Below, piece by piece: positions 26,102-35,624 of a stretch of DNA of 64,000 bases. The stretch is from Deinococcus depolymerans (GTDB lineage Bacteria > Deinococcota > Deinococci > Deinococcales > Deinococcaceae). The position numbers and the translations under genes are program-made. Position 1 is the stretch's first letter; every line of letters begins with the position of its first letter. The notes under the pieces are model-generated. The model did not search any database, was not told where the DNA came from, and was given only the letters and a program-made list of their open reading frames with translations. Location: NCBI RefSeq assembly GCF_039522025.1, contig NZ_BAAADB010000007.1:57473-121472 (forward strand). The letters run 5' to 3'.

Positions 26102-26755
26102 GCGGGCGGCAGGCGGGACATATGCGTACTCGCGGGTGCGGTGCCCCCGCCCGGCGATCTGCCCGCCGCTCAGGCGGGCCGCGCCGGTCAGGACCGCCTC
26201 CCAGTTCAGGCGCTGGAACAGGTGCGCGGCCAGCAGGTACGCGGCCCGGTCCGGCCAGCTCGCGGCCCGCACGACCGACTCGACCTCCAGCCGCAGCCGG
26301 CCGGGGCCGGTGTCCAGCGCGCGGAACGTGACCGTCCCGGCGTCGGCGTGCAGCCGCAGCGTCCGCAGGCACACGCGGGTGGCGTCCATGACCTGCACCT
26401 GCACGCGCGCCCGGCGGGTGAAGGTCATCAGGATCCGCAGCCGGGTGCCGGGCCGGATGGGCGGCCCGCCCTGTGAGGGGAGCGGTGCGTCCAGCCCCCG
26501 GAACCACGCGGTGCCCTTCGGCGCGAGGTCCGGCAGGCGCTGCCCGACGAGCGCCGTCACGGCCACCGCGTCCAGCGCGGCGCCCTGCACCTCGGCCCAG
26601 TAGCGGCGGTGCGTGACCGGCCCCACCCCGTCCGGCAGGTCGGTGGGCCGCAGCGGATCACGGGGATTCTGGAGGTACGCGGTGTACCCCAGGACCGCGA
26701 CGACCAGGAGCAGCGGGCGCGGCGGGCGGAACGCGACACGGACAGGGTCTCGCAT
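26099..26755 (-). CDS. Hypothetical protein with N-terminal membrane anchor
   Basis: 218 residues. One hydrophobic segment (about residues 12-29), then a soluble domain with alternating beta-like segments (RLRILMTFTRRARVQVQVMDATRV, TVTFRALDTG, RLRLEVESVV). No family recognised. AATACT, a weak -10, lies 7 nt before ATG 26755. Its stop is 9 bp from the cobA-hemD start, overlapping that promoter, so it may be the first gene of the same operon. Confidence 0.65.
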   Translation of the reverse strand: MRDPVRVAFRPPRPLLLVVAVLGYTAYLQNPRDPLRPTDLPDGVGPVTHRRYWAEVQGAALDAVAVTALVGQRLPDLAPKGTAWFRGLDAPLPSQGGPPIRPGTRLRILMTFTRRARVQVQVMDATRVCLRTLRLHADAGTVTFRALDTGPGRLRLEVESVVRAASWPDRAAYLLAAHLFQRLNWEAVLTGAARLSGGQIAGRGHRTREYAYVPPAAR

Positions 26756-26813
26756 GGCGGGCAGTATTCACCGGCAGCGGCGGAGCGCAGCCTTCAGGCA
26801 GCTGAACACGTCT

Positions 26814-27107
26814 TCATGCGGACTCCACGGCGTGTTCAGACGCGCCTGACCGGGAGAGCGGCAGGTGGTGGGCGGCCGTGTCGTGCAGGCCCGCGAAGCG
26901 CAGGTGACGCTGGCAGATGAACCACAGCTCGTCGCGGTCGTTCGGCAGGATGAAGTACGCGTCCGAGGTCTCCGAGGGGTTGTACATGCCCACCACCCGG
27001 TACGCGCGGTCCTCGCTGAACCCGCTCGACAGCGGGCGGGGCATGGGCGCACGCGGGCCGTCGAGCTCGACAATCCGCACGAACAGCTGGGGATGAAAGG
27101 CGAGCAT
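26814..27107 (-). CDS. Small protein, paralogue of the gene at 28195
   Basis: 97 residues starting MLAFHPQLFVRIVELDGPRA, with GFSEDRAYRVVGMYNPSE and DAYFILPNDRDELWFICQRH. It is highly similar to the protein at 28195-28476. No signal peptide; domain unknown. I chose ATG 27107 because the paralogue starts at the equivalent position; a second in-frame ATG at 27119 exists. Neither has a Shine-Dalgarno. At DNA level the 3' two thirds are almost identical to the paralogue. Confidence 0.75.
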   Translation of the reverse strand: MLAFHPQLFVRIVELDGPRAPMPRPLSSGFSEDRAYRVVGMYNPSETSDAYFILPNDRDELWFICQRHLRFAGLHDTAAHHLPLSRSGASEHAVESA

Positions 27108-27160
27108 GGGTACCGTCATTCTGAATCACGCGCCGGCCCCCGGCGTGGGCCGCGCGGACT

Positions 27161-27166
27161 TACACT
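27161..27166 (+). promoter_or_regulatory. Leaderless -10 box of the GNAT gene
   Basis: TACACT with a 6-nt gap to ATG 27173. Confidence 0.6.
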
Positions 27167-27172
27167 TCCTTC

Positions 27173-27973
27173 ATGCCTCTCCCCCTGCCGCCGGTCCCGT
27201 CCACGTCCGGGCTGTCCGGCCTGCCCCGGCTGGCGCAGGCGGAAGCTGCCGCGCACACCCGCTACGGCCAGCATCCCGGCGGGTCCGTGGAGCTCTTCGG
27301 GCCGCTGGTGGCCGTCCACGACGCGCCGGACTCACCGCTGAACAGCGCGTGGCACGACGGCACCCGCCCGCCCACCCCGCAGGAACTGACGGACTTCGGG
27401 ACGTACTGCGCCGCGCACGGGCAGCGGCCCACCCTGCACCTGCTGTCCCACGCCGCGCCGACCCTGCTGCCCCTGCTCGGCGAACGCGGGTACACGCTGA
27501 CGTCCGTGCTGCACGCCTACCTGCACGACCTGCTGGCGCGGCCCGCCCAGCCCCTGCCCGTGCAGGAGACGACCGACGCGCCTGCCTGGGCGGCCGTGTG
27601 CGCCGCGGGCTTCGGGCCGGGCAGCGAGGCCATCATGCGGCGGGTGGCGCAGACACCCGGCACGCGCCTGTTCCTGGCCGGCCCGCCCGACGGGCCGGGC
27701 CTGGGCGCGGCCGCCCTGTCCGTCACCACGTTCGGCGCGGCGCCACCCGACGGCCGGGCAGGCGTGGCCGCCGCGCTGCACGGGACCTCCACCCGGCCGG
27801 AACACCGGGGGCAGGGTGCGCAGACGGCGCTGCTGGCCGCCCGCCTGAATGCCGCCGCGCAGGCCGGGGCGGACCTGACAGGCGTGTTCGTGACGCCAGG
27901 CACGCCCAGCGAACGCAACGTCGTCCGGGCCGGGTTCCGGCTGGCGGGCCTGCGGCTGACCTTCAGCGCCTGA
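27173..27973 (+). CDS. GNAT-family N-acetyltransferase
   Basis: 266 residues. The C-terminal half carries the acetyl-CoA-binding motif GTSTRPEHRGQGAQTALLAARLN (R-x-x-G-x-G/A type) followed by GVFVTPGTPSERNVVRAGFRLAG, standard for GNAT enzymes. The N-terminal half is a diverged acetyltransferase-like domain. Substrate unknown. Its TGA stop (27971-27973) is the left flank of MITE copy 7. It lies between the two paralogous small genes on the other strand. Confidence 0.88.
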   Translation: MPLPLPPVPSTSGLSGLPRLAQAEAAAHTRYGQHPGGSVELFGPLVAVHDAPDSPLNSAWHDGTRPPTPQELTDFGTYCAAHGQRPTLHLLSHAAPTLLPLLGERGYTLTSVLHAYLHDLLARPAQPLPVQETTDAPAWAAVCAAGFGPGSEAIMRRVAQTPGTRLFLAGPPDGPGLGAAALSVTTFGAAPPDGRAGVAAALHGTSTRPEHRGQGAQTALLAARLNAAAQAGADLTGVFVTPGTPSERNVVRAGFRLAGLRLTFSA

Positions 27974-28056
27974 CACGGACTCCGATGGAATGGTTCTGGC
28001 CGACCATTCGATCCGAGCGGAGCGACCCGGAGAGCTGCTCCGCGGAGTCCGTATCA
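27971..28056. repeat. MITE-like repeat, copy 7 (86-bp internally deleted form)
   Basis: Left end TGA+CACGGACTCCGATGGAATGG and right end GCGGAGTCCGTA+TCA, with the central AGAGCTGCTCCGCGGAG-type block but no GTTGACGACCCGG arm. The flanks differ (TGA vs TCA), as expected if two copies recombined. The left TGA is the GNAT stop codon. Confidence 0.8.
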
Positions 28057-28194
28057 GCTCGGCCGGGGCCGCCTGGAGCAGTTGCCGAACAGAGGCAGTC
28101 TGTCTGGCCGCGCGGACCTGGAACGCCCCGCAGGAGAGCGGGTGAATGTGGACGGAGCGGACGGACTGGCACAACTGCTGAGCAGAGAACGGCG

Positions 28195-28476
28195 CTAATC
28201 GGCGGCGGTGGCGTGCAGGTCCGGCAGGTCCAGGTGGTGGGCGGCCGTGTCGTGCAGGCCCGCGAAGCGCAGGTGACGCTGGCAGATGAACCACAGCTCG
28301 TCACGGTCGTTCGGCAGGATGAAGTACGCGTCCGACGATTCCGAGGGGTTGTACACGCCCACCACCCGGTACGCGCGGTCCTCGCTGAACCCGCTGGCAA
28401 GAGGAAGGGGCTGCGGGGCGCGGGGGCCGCCGAGTTCAACGATTCGCACGAACAGGTGAGGGTGAAAGGCGATCAT
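28195..28476 (-). CDS. Small protein, paralogue of the gene at 26814
   Basis: 93 residues starting MIAFHPHLFVRIVELGGPRA. It shares GFSEDRAYRVVG-YNPSE and DAYFILPNDRDELWFICQRHLRFAGLHDTAAHH with its neighbour at 26814. No known domain. An earlier in-frame ATG (28623) would add 49 poorly structured residues, so ATG 28476 is preferred by comparison with the paralogue. Confidence 0.75.
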   Translation of the reverse strand: MIAFHPHLFVRIVELGGPRAPQPLPLASGFSEDRAYRVVGVYNPSESSDAYFILPNDRDELWFICQRHLRFAGLHDTAAHHLDLPDLHATAAD

Positions 28477-28579
28477 GCCCCAGCGTGACCCGCCGCGCAC
28501 GCACGGGAACGGGTGACGGCACACAAGGTCAAGGTTGAGCCAAGCCCGGATGGTGACGCCCTCAAGGGTCCGGCCCGGT

Positions 28580-29473
28580 TCAGGCATTCCGGGCGGCGCG
28601 CACGGCGTCCCGGACGGCGGCACACACGGCCTCCTGCACGAGCGCCACCAGCAGCAGCGGGTCCGCCGGGGGCAGGGTCGCGGCGCTGAGGACGAAGGCG
28701 CTGTCGCCGTCCCAGGGCGTGTGGCTGGGGTGGATGACGCGGGCCAGCGCGGCCTGCGCGGCGTCCGCGAGGCGGCGGCACTCGGTCTTGCTCAGGCTGT
28801 GTTCGGTGGCCACGGCAATCAGGGTGGTGTTCTGCACGTCGCCCGGCGTGAAGGCCGCCGCGCCCGGCCCGACGCCTGGGCCGGCCAGCACGCCGCCCCG
28901 TTCGTCCAGCACGTCCCCGATGGGATTCACGACCGCCAGCGCGCCCACGCGCACACCGTGCCGTTCGATCAGGACGCTGCCCAGACCGCCCGGCACGCCG
29001 CCGCCCAGGTACTTTCCGGCGGTCGCGCCGGTCCCGGCCCCGACCAGACCGCGCGGCACCGGGTCGGCGCTGGCGGCGCGGGCGGCGTGTTCGCCCTGCG
29101 CCTCGCCGGGGCGGAGGTCCGCGCGGCCCACGCCCAGGTCGTAGATCACGGCGGCCGGGACGAGCGGCACGCGCGCCCAGGGCGTCGGGTGTCCCACGCC
29201 GCGTTCCTCCAGCACCCGGACCACGCCGCCCGCCGCACTCAGCCCGAAGGCGCTGCCGCCGGTCAGCAGCAGCGCGTGGACGCGTTCGATCTTCTTGTCC
29301 GGCGAGAGCAGCACGCCCTCGCGCGTGCCGGGGCTGGGGCCCAGGAACGATGCGGACGCCACGGCACCCTCCGGGGGGCACAGGATCACGGTGCAGCCGG
29401 TGCGGGCCTCGGCGTGGGTCCAGTGGCCCACCTGGAAGCCCGGAATGCCGGTCAGGGTCAGGTTCTCGCTCAT
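28580..29473 (-). CDS. P1-family peptidase (DmpA/L-aminopeptidase-like)
   Basis: 297 residues. DmpA-type enzymes are N-terminal-nucleophile aminopeptidases that self-cleave into two chains. Seen: GFQVGHWTHAEARTGCTV near the start, LLLTGGSAFGLSAAGGV, VGAGTGATAGKYLGGG, VVNPIGDV, and GDVQNTTLIAVATEHSLSKTE, where the Asn-Thr pair is the expected self-cleavage/nucleophile site (about residue 220). The start is ATG 29473 (MSENLTLTGIPGF); an open frame continues upstream but without similarity. Confidence 0.9.
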   Translation of the reverse strand: MSENLTLTGIPGFQVGHWTHAEARTGCTVILCPPEGAVASASFLGPSPGTREGVLLSPDKKIERVHALLLTGGSAFGLSAAGGVVRVLEERGVGHPTPWARVPLVPAAVIYDLGVGRADLRPGEAQGEHAARAASADPVPRGLVGAGTGATAGKYLGGGVPGGLGSVLIERHGVRVGALAVVNPIGDVLDERGGVLAGPGVGPGAAAFTPGDVQNTTLIAVATEHSLSKTECRRLADAAQAALARVIHPSHTPWDGDSAFVLSAATLPPADPLLLVALVQEAVCAAVRDAVRAARNA

Positions 29474-29580
29474 GCGTTCCAGCAGAGCACAGGACTCCCG
29501 GAAACGACACACCAGAAAAGACACAGTGGCGCCCCGTGAACCGGGGTCACGGGGCGCCTGCTGGCGGGTGGGGTGTGCGG

Positions 29581-30597
29581 TCAGCCCGCGTCGGGGGTGG
29601 GGTCGTGGCGGGTGCGCCACAGGCTCAGCAGGACGCCGCCGCCGAGGATGCCGAGCGTGACGGTCAGGCTGATGGCCGGGTCGACCTTGCCGTAGAACTG
29701 CGCGTAGAAGATCTTCGCGCCGATAAACACCAGCACCAGCGCCAGCGCGGGCTTGAGGGCCTCGAAACGGTGGACCATGGCGGCCAGCGCGAAGTACAGG
29801 GCGCGCAGTCCCAGGATGGCGAAGATGTTGCTGGTGTACACGATGAACGGGTCCTGCGTGATGGCGAAGATGGCGGGAATGCTGTCCACGGCGAAGATCA
29901 CGTCCGCAAATTCCACGACCAGCAGCGCCAGCAGCAGCGGCGTGGCGTGCAGGCGCAGGCGGCCACGGGCGTCGGGCAGGCGGGTCAGGAACTTCTGGCC
30001 TTCCAGGGTGGGGCTGATGGGCAGGAAGCGGCGCAGGAAGCGCACGACCGGGTGGGCCTGCATGTCCGGGGTCTCGTCGTCGCCGCCGCGCAGCAGTTTG
30101 ATACCGGTCAGCAGCAGGAACGCGCCGAAGATCCACATGATCCAGTCGAACTGCGTGACGAGCGCGGTGCCCAGGCCGATCATCAGGCCGCGCAGGATGA
30201 TCACGCCCAGAATCCCCCAGAACAGCACGCGGTGCTGCAGGTGGCGGGGAATGGCGAAGGACGCGAAGATCACGCTGATCACGAACACGTTATCGAGTGC
30301 CAGGGCCTTTTCCAGCGCGAAGCCCGTCAGGTACGCCATGCCGCTGGCGGGTCCCAGCGTGGCCCACACCCACCCCCCGAAGGCCAACGCCACGGCGATG
30401 TAGAAGGCACTGAGTTTGAGGCTGCTGCCGATGCCGATCACCTGATCCTCGGCCGCCACGCCGGCCGCGTCGGCGCGGCGGCGGCGCAGGCGGTCCAGCA
30501 CGCCGAGGTCGAAGGCCAGCAGGGCGCCAACGAGGGTGATGAAGACCAGCCACATCCAGGTGGGCTGTCCGAGCCAGGGGGTCATGAGTGCGTCCAC
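29581..30597 (-). CDS. TerC-family membrane protein, likely manganese exporter
   Basis: 338 residues with 8-9 membrane segments. The N-terminal half has DLGVLDRLRRR and the conserved acidic residues of TerC proteins (ALDNVFVISVIFA, VVEFADVIFAVDSIPAI). TerC/Alx proteins are linked to Mn(II) efflux and are often controlled by yybP-ykoY riboswitches, as seen here. Start GTG 30597 has GGAGGA five bases upstream; the following ATG (30585) is less well placed. Confidence 0.93.
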   Translation of the reverse strand: MDALMTPWLGQPTWMWLVFITLVGALLAFDLGVLDRLRRRRADAAGVAAEDQVIGIGSSLKLSAFYIAVALAFGGWVWATLGPASGMAYLTGFALEKALALDNVFVISVIFASFAIPRHLQHRVLFWGILGVIILRGLMIGLGTALVTQFDWIMWIFGAFLLLTGIKLLRGGDDETPDMQAHPVVRFLRRFLPISPTLEGQKFLTRLPDARGRLRLHATPLLLALLVVEFADVIFAVDSIPAIFAITQDPFIVYTSNIFAILGLRALYFALAAMVHRFEALKPALALVLVFIGAKIFYAQFYGKVDPAISLTVTLGILGGGVLLSLWRTRHDPTPDAG

Positions 30598-30671
30598 GGT
30601 GTTCCTCCGGTGGGCGCGGCGCGACTGGGGGGTGACTGGCGGGAGCGACGTGCCGGGAAGACACGAAAACG

Positions 30672-30710
30672 CCCGGCAGAAACCACGGTTCGCACCGCGT
30701 TCCTGCCGGG
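30672..30710 (-). terminator. Terminator hairpin of the manganese riboswitch
   Basis: Reading the minus strand, CCCGGCAG...CTGCCGGG with inner pairs, then CGTTTTCG. It lies between the aptamer and the TerC start, where an expression platform is expected. Confidence 0.65.
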
Positions 30711-30714
30711 TCTC

Positions 30715-30815
30715 TGCCTTTGCTGCTCCTGACCGGGAAACCCTTGGTTTCCGTACTGACGATCAGACGCTCCCTGCCGAGGGGCAGGGCGGCTTACTCC
30801 CCCGGATTGACCTTC
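30715..30815 (-). ncRNA. yybP-ykoY-type manganese riboswitch upstream of the TerC gene
   Basis: The minus strand carries the family's two conserved loop elements: GGGGGAGTAAGCC (around 30802-30790) and TCGTCAGTACGGAAACC (around 30762-30746). A GCCCTGCCCC/GGCAGGG stem lies between them and a closing CCGGG / CCCGG helix around them. Element order, spacing and the TerC gene downstream all fit. Mn(II) binding would disrupt the following terminator and raise expression of the putative exporter. Upstream GATACT (about 30830) is a plausible -10. Confidence 0.82.
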
Positions 30816-30893
30816 AGTATCCCGGACGGCTGCGCCACGCGGGTGAGAAGCACGTGAACCCCGCCCCGGGCGGGGCACGTCCCGACAGGCGGG

Positions 30894-31562
<669 letters not shown>

Positions 31563-31729
31563 AGCTGCCTTTTCGTCTCCTCATCCCTGGGGTGTTGCGC
31601 GGTCCGGCCGAGCAGGGTCCGTGCGGACCATTGACGGGAACGATCCCGTGCGGATGCAGGTGCACCTGGTTCCGGCCCATCGTAGGGTTCAGACGCGCTC
31701 CGTGGGGCCGGAGTGCGGTTTAGGGTCCC

Positions 31730-32059
31730 TTAACAGCCGGCCGGCGCGTCCCCGCTCCGGCCCGGCACGACAACGTCATCCACCTGCACGTCGTAGCGCA
31801 GCAGCAGCGTTTTCAGGCGCTGCGCCGCCCCCAGGGCCAGTTCACGGTCCGCCGGGCGGAACACCAGCGTCAGGCGGGCCGCCACGCCGGGCCGGGGTTC
31901 CTGCGCCTGCACCTGAAGCGGCCGCCGGAAGGCCGGATCGTGCATCAGGTCCCGCAGGACCCGCGTGAAGGTCAGTTCGTCCACGCCGCTCAGCGTGAAC
32001 GCGATGCCCAGCGGCGCCGGTTCCCCGGAAGCCGCCCCAGCCGACGACGGGTCAGTCAT
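31730..32059 (-). CDS. Hypothetical protein, divergent from the pseudo-hydrolase gene
   Basis: 109 residues, cytoplasmic, alpha/beta-like (LGIAFTLSGVDELTFTRVLRDLMHDPAF, ARLTLVFRPADRELALGAAQRLKTLLLRY). No family recognised. A leaderless-type TACGCT ends 7 nt before ATG 32059; the next gene starts 91 bp away on the other strand with the same arrangement. Confidence 0.65.
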   Translation of the reverse strand: MTDPSSAGAASGEPAPLGIAFTLSGVDELTFTRVLRDLMHDPAFRRPLQVQAQEPRPGVAARLTLVFRPADRELALGAAQRLKTLLLRYDVQVDDVVVPGRSGDAPAGC

Positions 32060-32066
32060 GCGCGGC

Positions 32067-32072
32067 AGCGTA
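32067..32072 (-). promoter_or_regulatory. Leaderless -10 box of the gene starting at 32059
   Basis: TACGCT on the minus strand, 7-nt gap to the ATG. Confidence 0.55.
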
Positions 32073-32136
32073 GCGCACCGCCGGGACAGCCGGTCAACCG
32101 TGCCGGCCACCGCTGCGAGCCGCAGTGACCGCCGAC

Positions 32137-32142
32137 TAGAAT
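32137..32142 (+). promoter_or_regulatory. Leaderless -10 box of the pseudo-hydrolase gene
   Basis: TAGAAT with a 7-nt gap to ATG 32150. Because the box overlaps the ATG at 32141, that earlier start would not be on the transcript. Confidence 0.65.
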
Positions 32143-32149
32143 GCCCGGC

Positions 32150-33121
<972 letters not shown>

Positions 33122-33206
33122 GCGTCCGGGCCTCCGCCCGGCGGCGCGTTCCGTCCGGATTCTCAGACGCGCGCCCGGGCCGGCCCGTATACTCGCGTGT
33201 GATGTC

Positions 33207-34244
33207 ATGAAGGGTCTGATTCTTGCCGCCGGGCGCGGCAGCCGCCTGCTGCCCATCAGCGCGACGCGCGCCAAACACGCCGTGTCCGTGGCTGGCGTGT
33301 CCATCATCGCGAGGGCCGTGCAGTCCCTGCGGGACGCCGGCATTGACGACATCGGCATCGTGTGCAGCCCGTCAAGCGAGACGGACCTGCGCGACGCCAC
33401 GCAACAGAGCGGTCACCTGACCTTCATCCGGCAGCGCGAGGCGCTCGGCACCGGGCACGCCGTCCTGAGCGCCCGCGCCTTCCTGGAACACCAACCCACC
33501 CTGCTGTACCTGGGCGACAACCTCTTCGAGGACCGCCTGACCCCCCTGATCGGCACGCTGCGCGACGCGGACGCCGTGATCGGCGTGAAACAGGTCCCGA
33601 ACCCGCAGGCGTACGGCGTGGCCATCGTCAAGAACGGCCGCCTGATCCGCCTGGTCGAGAAACCCCGCAAACCCGAGAGTAACCTCGCCGCGTGCGGCGT
33701 GTTCAGCTTCCGGCCCGCGCTGCTCGACCACGTGCAGGACCTGCTGCCCAGCGACCGGGGGGAGATCGAGTTCCCGCAGGCCCTGAGCGCCCTGATGGCG
33801 GCCGGCGGGCAGGTCCGCGCCGTGGAATTCACGGGCTTCTGGAGCGACGCCGGCACCCCGGACGACCTGCTGAGCGCCAACACGCACTTCCTGACGCACC
33901 TGCAGACCCGCATCGAGGGCCGCGTGGACCGCAGCGTCGTGACCGGACCGGTCGTGATCGAGGCCGGCGCGGCCGTCGAGGACAGCGTCATCACGGGACC
34001 CGTCTGGATCGGCCCGCACGCACTGGTACGCGGCGCGACCATCGGCCCGGGCGTCAGCATCGGCGCGCACGCCCGCGTGGACAGCGCCCGCGTGCACGCC
34101 AGCCTGATCGACGACTTCGCGCGGGTGCTGCACCCCACCCAGCCGATCTTCCGCAGTCTGATCGGCCGCCACGCCCTCGTCACCGCGCCCAGCGACACCG
34201 GCCTGCAGATGGTCATCGGGGACCGCAGCGTCATGCGAATGTAG
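33207..34244 (+). CDS. Sugar-1-phosphate nucleotidyltransferase (glucose-1-phosphate thymidylyltransferase-like)
   Basis: 345 residues. Transfers a nucleotidyl group to sugar-1-phosphate. The N-terminal catalytic domain has LILAAGRGSRLLPISATRAKHAVSVAG, LYLGDNLFED, VEKPRKPESNLAACGVF and FTGFWSDAGTPDDLLSAN. The C-terminus (about 230-330) shows hexapeptide-type left-handed beta-helix repeats (VIEAGAAVEDSVITGPVWIG, IGPGVSIGAHARVD). This two-domain layout matches the long RmlA-like enzymes. TATACT (33190) is a probable -10, about 13 bases before the ATG. Confidence 0.9.
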   Translation: MKGLILAAGRGSRLLPISATRAKHAVSVAGVSIIARAVQSLRDAGIDDIGIVCSPSSETDLRDATQQSGHLTFIRQREALGTGHAVLSARAFLEHQPTLLYLGDNLFEDRLTPLIGTLRDADAVIGVKQVPNPQAYGVAIVKNGRLIRLVEKPRKPESNLAACGVFSFRPALLDHVQDLLPSDRGEIEFPQALSALMAAGGQVRAVEFTGFWSDAGTPDDLLSANTHFLTHLQTRIEGRVDRSVVTGPVVIEAGAAVEDSVITGPVWIGPHALVRGATIGPGVSIGAHARVDSARVHASLIDDFARVLHPTQPIFRSLIGRHALVTAPSDTGLQMVIGDRSVMRM

Positions 34245-34365
34245 CGCCGCCCGGCCAGCCGATCGCGCCGGGCAGGAAGCGGGGTGCACGGCACGAACGG
34301 CCCGCGCCCACCGATCCTCAACCTTCCCCCATCCGGCCCACACCTGCCAGCCGCGCCACCCGGCG

Positions 34366-34371
34366 TACGCT
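34366..34371 (+). promoter_or_regulatory. Leaderless -10 box of the 66-residue gene
   Basis: TACGCT, 7-nt gap to ATG 34379. Confidence 0.55.
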
Positions 34372-34378
34372 GGGCAGC

Positions 34379-34579
34379 ATGACGCAACGTGACGGGCAGG
34401 GCGGCGCACCGATCCCCGACACCGCACCGGCGACCCCCGCCGGACGGGGCGAGGTGTTGATCAGCGGTCTGGACACCGGCCCACTCAGCCGGGACCGTGA
34501 GAACCTCTCCCCCACCAGCGCCCAGGCCCGCTTCCAGCCACGGCACCCCAGCGAGGAACCCACCGACGAGGACGGCTGA
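34379..34579 (+). CDS. Small hypothetical protein (66 residues)
   Basis: Gly/Pro-rich, polar, probably disordered (MTQRDGQGG at the start, EEPTDEDG at the end); no domain. Support comes from the leaderless -10 box and from the stop codon: its TGA (34577-34579) is the left target repeat of MITE copy 8, as at several certain genes in this window. Confidence 0.5.
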   Translation: MTQRDGQGGAPIPDTAPATPAGRGEVLISGLDTGPLSRDRENLSPTSAQARFQPRHPSEEPTDEDG

Positions 34580-34736
34580 TACGGATTCCGTTTGTTTCGT
34601 TAACAGATCGGAACACCACCGATCTGTCAACTCCACGTCCGGAACCCGTTTTGCTCCTTCTCTGCGGCGCAGCTCTACGAGTCGCATCCGCTCGGATTGA
34701 ATGGCCTTGTAAGCCATTCAATCCGAGTCCGTATGA
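34577..34736. repeat. MITE-like repeat, copy 8 (reverse, long form)
   Basis: 160 bp flanked by TGA on both sides (34577-34579 and 34734-34736). Arms: AACAGATCGG / CCGATCTGT and ATTGAATGGCC / GCCATTCAAT hairpins; central CTGCGGCGCAG block present. The left TGA is the stop of the 66-residue gene. It ends 16 bases before the yebC -10 box TAGAAT. Confidence 0.92.
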
Positions 34737-34751
34737 AGCGTCACCGTGCGC

Positions 34752-34757
34752 TAGAAT
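34752..34757 (+). promoter_or_regulatory. -10 box of yebC
   Basis: TAGAAT about 70 bases before the yebC ATG. The -35 position at 17 bp spacing falls inside the end of MITE copy 8 and reads CCGTAT, a poor match. Confidence 0.5.
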
Positions 34758-34825
34758 GCTCCCTGCACGCGCCCCCGACCCCCAGGGACCCGGTGGGCGC
34801 AGTTTTCACGTAAGGAGTGTTCAAC

Positions 34826-35557
34826 ATGGCCGGTCACAGCAAATGGTCGCAGATCAAGCGCAAGAAAGGCGCGAACGACAAGAAACGCAGCGCGATGTAC
34901 TCCAAGCACATCCGCGCCATTCAGGCCGCCGTCCGTTCCGGCGGCAGCGGCGACCCCAGCGGCAACCTCAGCCTGAAAAACGCCATCGCCGCCGCCAAGA
35001 GCGACACCGTGCCGGTCGACAACATCGAGAACGCCATCAAACGCGCCGTCGGGGCCGGTGAAGGCGCCGCCGAATTCAAGGAAGTCACGTACGAAGGCTA
35101 CGGCCCCGGCGGGACCGCCATCCTGATCGAGGCACTGACCGACAACGTGAACCGCACCGTCGCCGACATCCGCGCCGTGTTCAACAAACGCGGCGGCAGC
35201 CTCGGCACCAGCGGCTCCGTGGCGTGGCAGTTCGAGAAGAAAGGCGTCATCCTCCTGACCGACACCAGCGAACAGGCGCAGGAAACCGCCATCGAACACG
35301 GCGCCGAAGACATCCAGGAATCCGAGGAAGGCCTCGCCATCAGCACCGGCCCCAACGACCTGTACGCCGTGCAGGACGCCCTGACCGCCGCCGGGTTCAG
35401 CATCGAGAACGCCCAGGTGGACATGGTCCCCAGCAACACCGTCGCCGTCGCCGGTGACGACGCGAAGAAACTGCTCGTCCTGATCGACGCCCTCGAGGAA
35501 CTCGACGACGTGCAGAACGTCTACAGCAACGCCGACCTCCCCGACGACGAGGAATAA
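34826..35557 (+). CDS. yebC: YebC/PmpR-family transcription/translation factor
   Basis: 243 residues beginning [20 protein letters not shown], the invariant YebC start; also [24 protein letters not shown] and [12 protein letters not shown]. Family members bind DNA or ribosomes; recent work links YebC to relief of proline stalling. AAGGAGTG lies ten bases before ATG 34826, whereas the in-frame ATG 34817 overlaps that site. Confidence 0.96.
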   Translation: MAGHSKWSQIKRKKGANDKKRSAMYSKHIRAIQAAVRSGGSGDPSGNLSLKNAIAAAKSDTVPVDNIENAIKRAVGAGEGAAEFKEVTYEGYGPGGTAILIEALTDNVNRTVADIRAVFNKRGGSLGTSGSVAWQFEKKGVILLTDTSEQAQETAIEHGAEDIQESEEGLAISTGPNDLYAVQDALTAAGFSIENAQVDMVPSNTVAVAGDDAKKLLVLIDALEELDDVQNVYSNADLPDDEE

Positions 35558-35569
35558 AGGTCGATCGTT

Positions 35570-35619
35570 GAAAGTTGATGGTTGATGGAGGACACACCCT
35601 CTATCAACCATCAACTTTC
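35570..35619. terminator. AT-rich bidirectional terminator between yebC and the amidohydrolase gene
   Basis: Perfect 17-bp stem GAAAGTTGATGGTTGAT (35570-35586) with its complement (35603-35619), 16-nt loop. It lies between convergent stops. TTGATGG is repeated within the stem and GACCATCAAC recurs just after, unlike the GC-rich stems elsewhere. Confidence 0.75.
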
Positions 35620-35624
35620 GACCA

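Noticed and set aside
22343..26476. Plus-strand open frame of more than 1300 codons across hemA, sirC and cobA-hemD
   Set aside because: Antisense to three well-identified genes; low-complexity Arg/Gly/Ala composition; an artefact of few stop codons at high GC.
28061..28194. Extra MITE remnant after copy 7
   Set aside because: A few short words resemble the central block, but there are no end sequences or arms.
31563..31729. Radiation/desiccation response motif upstream of the DrRRA-like gene
   Set aside because: I looked for a TTATGTCATTGACATAA-like palindrome here and near rdgB and other repair-related genes and found none.
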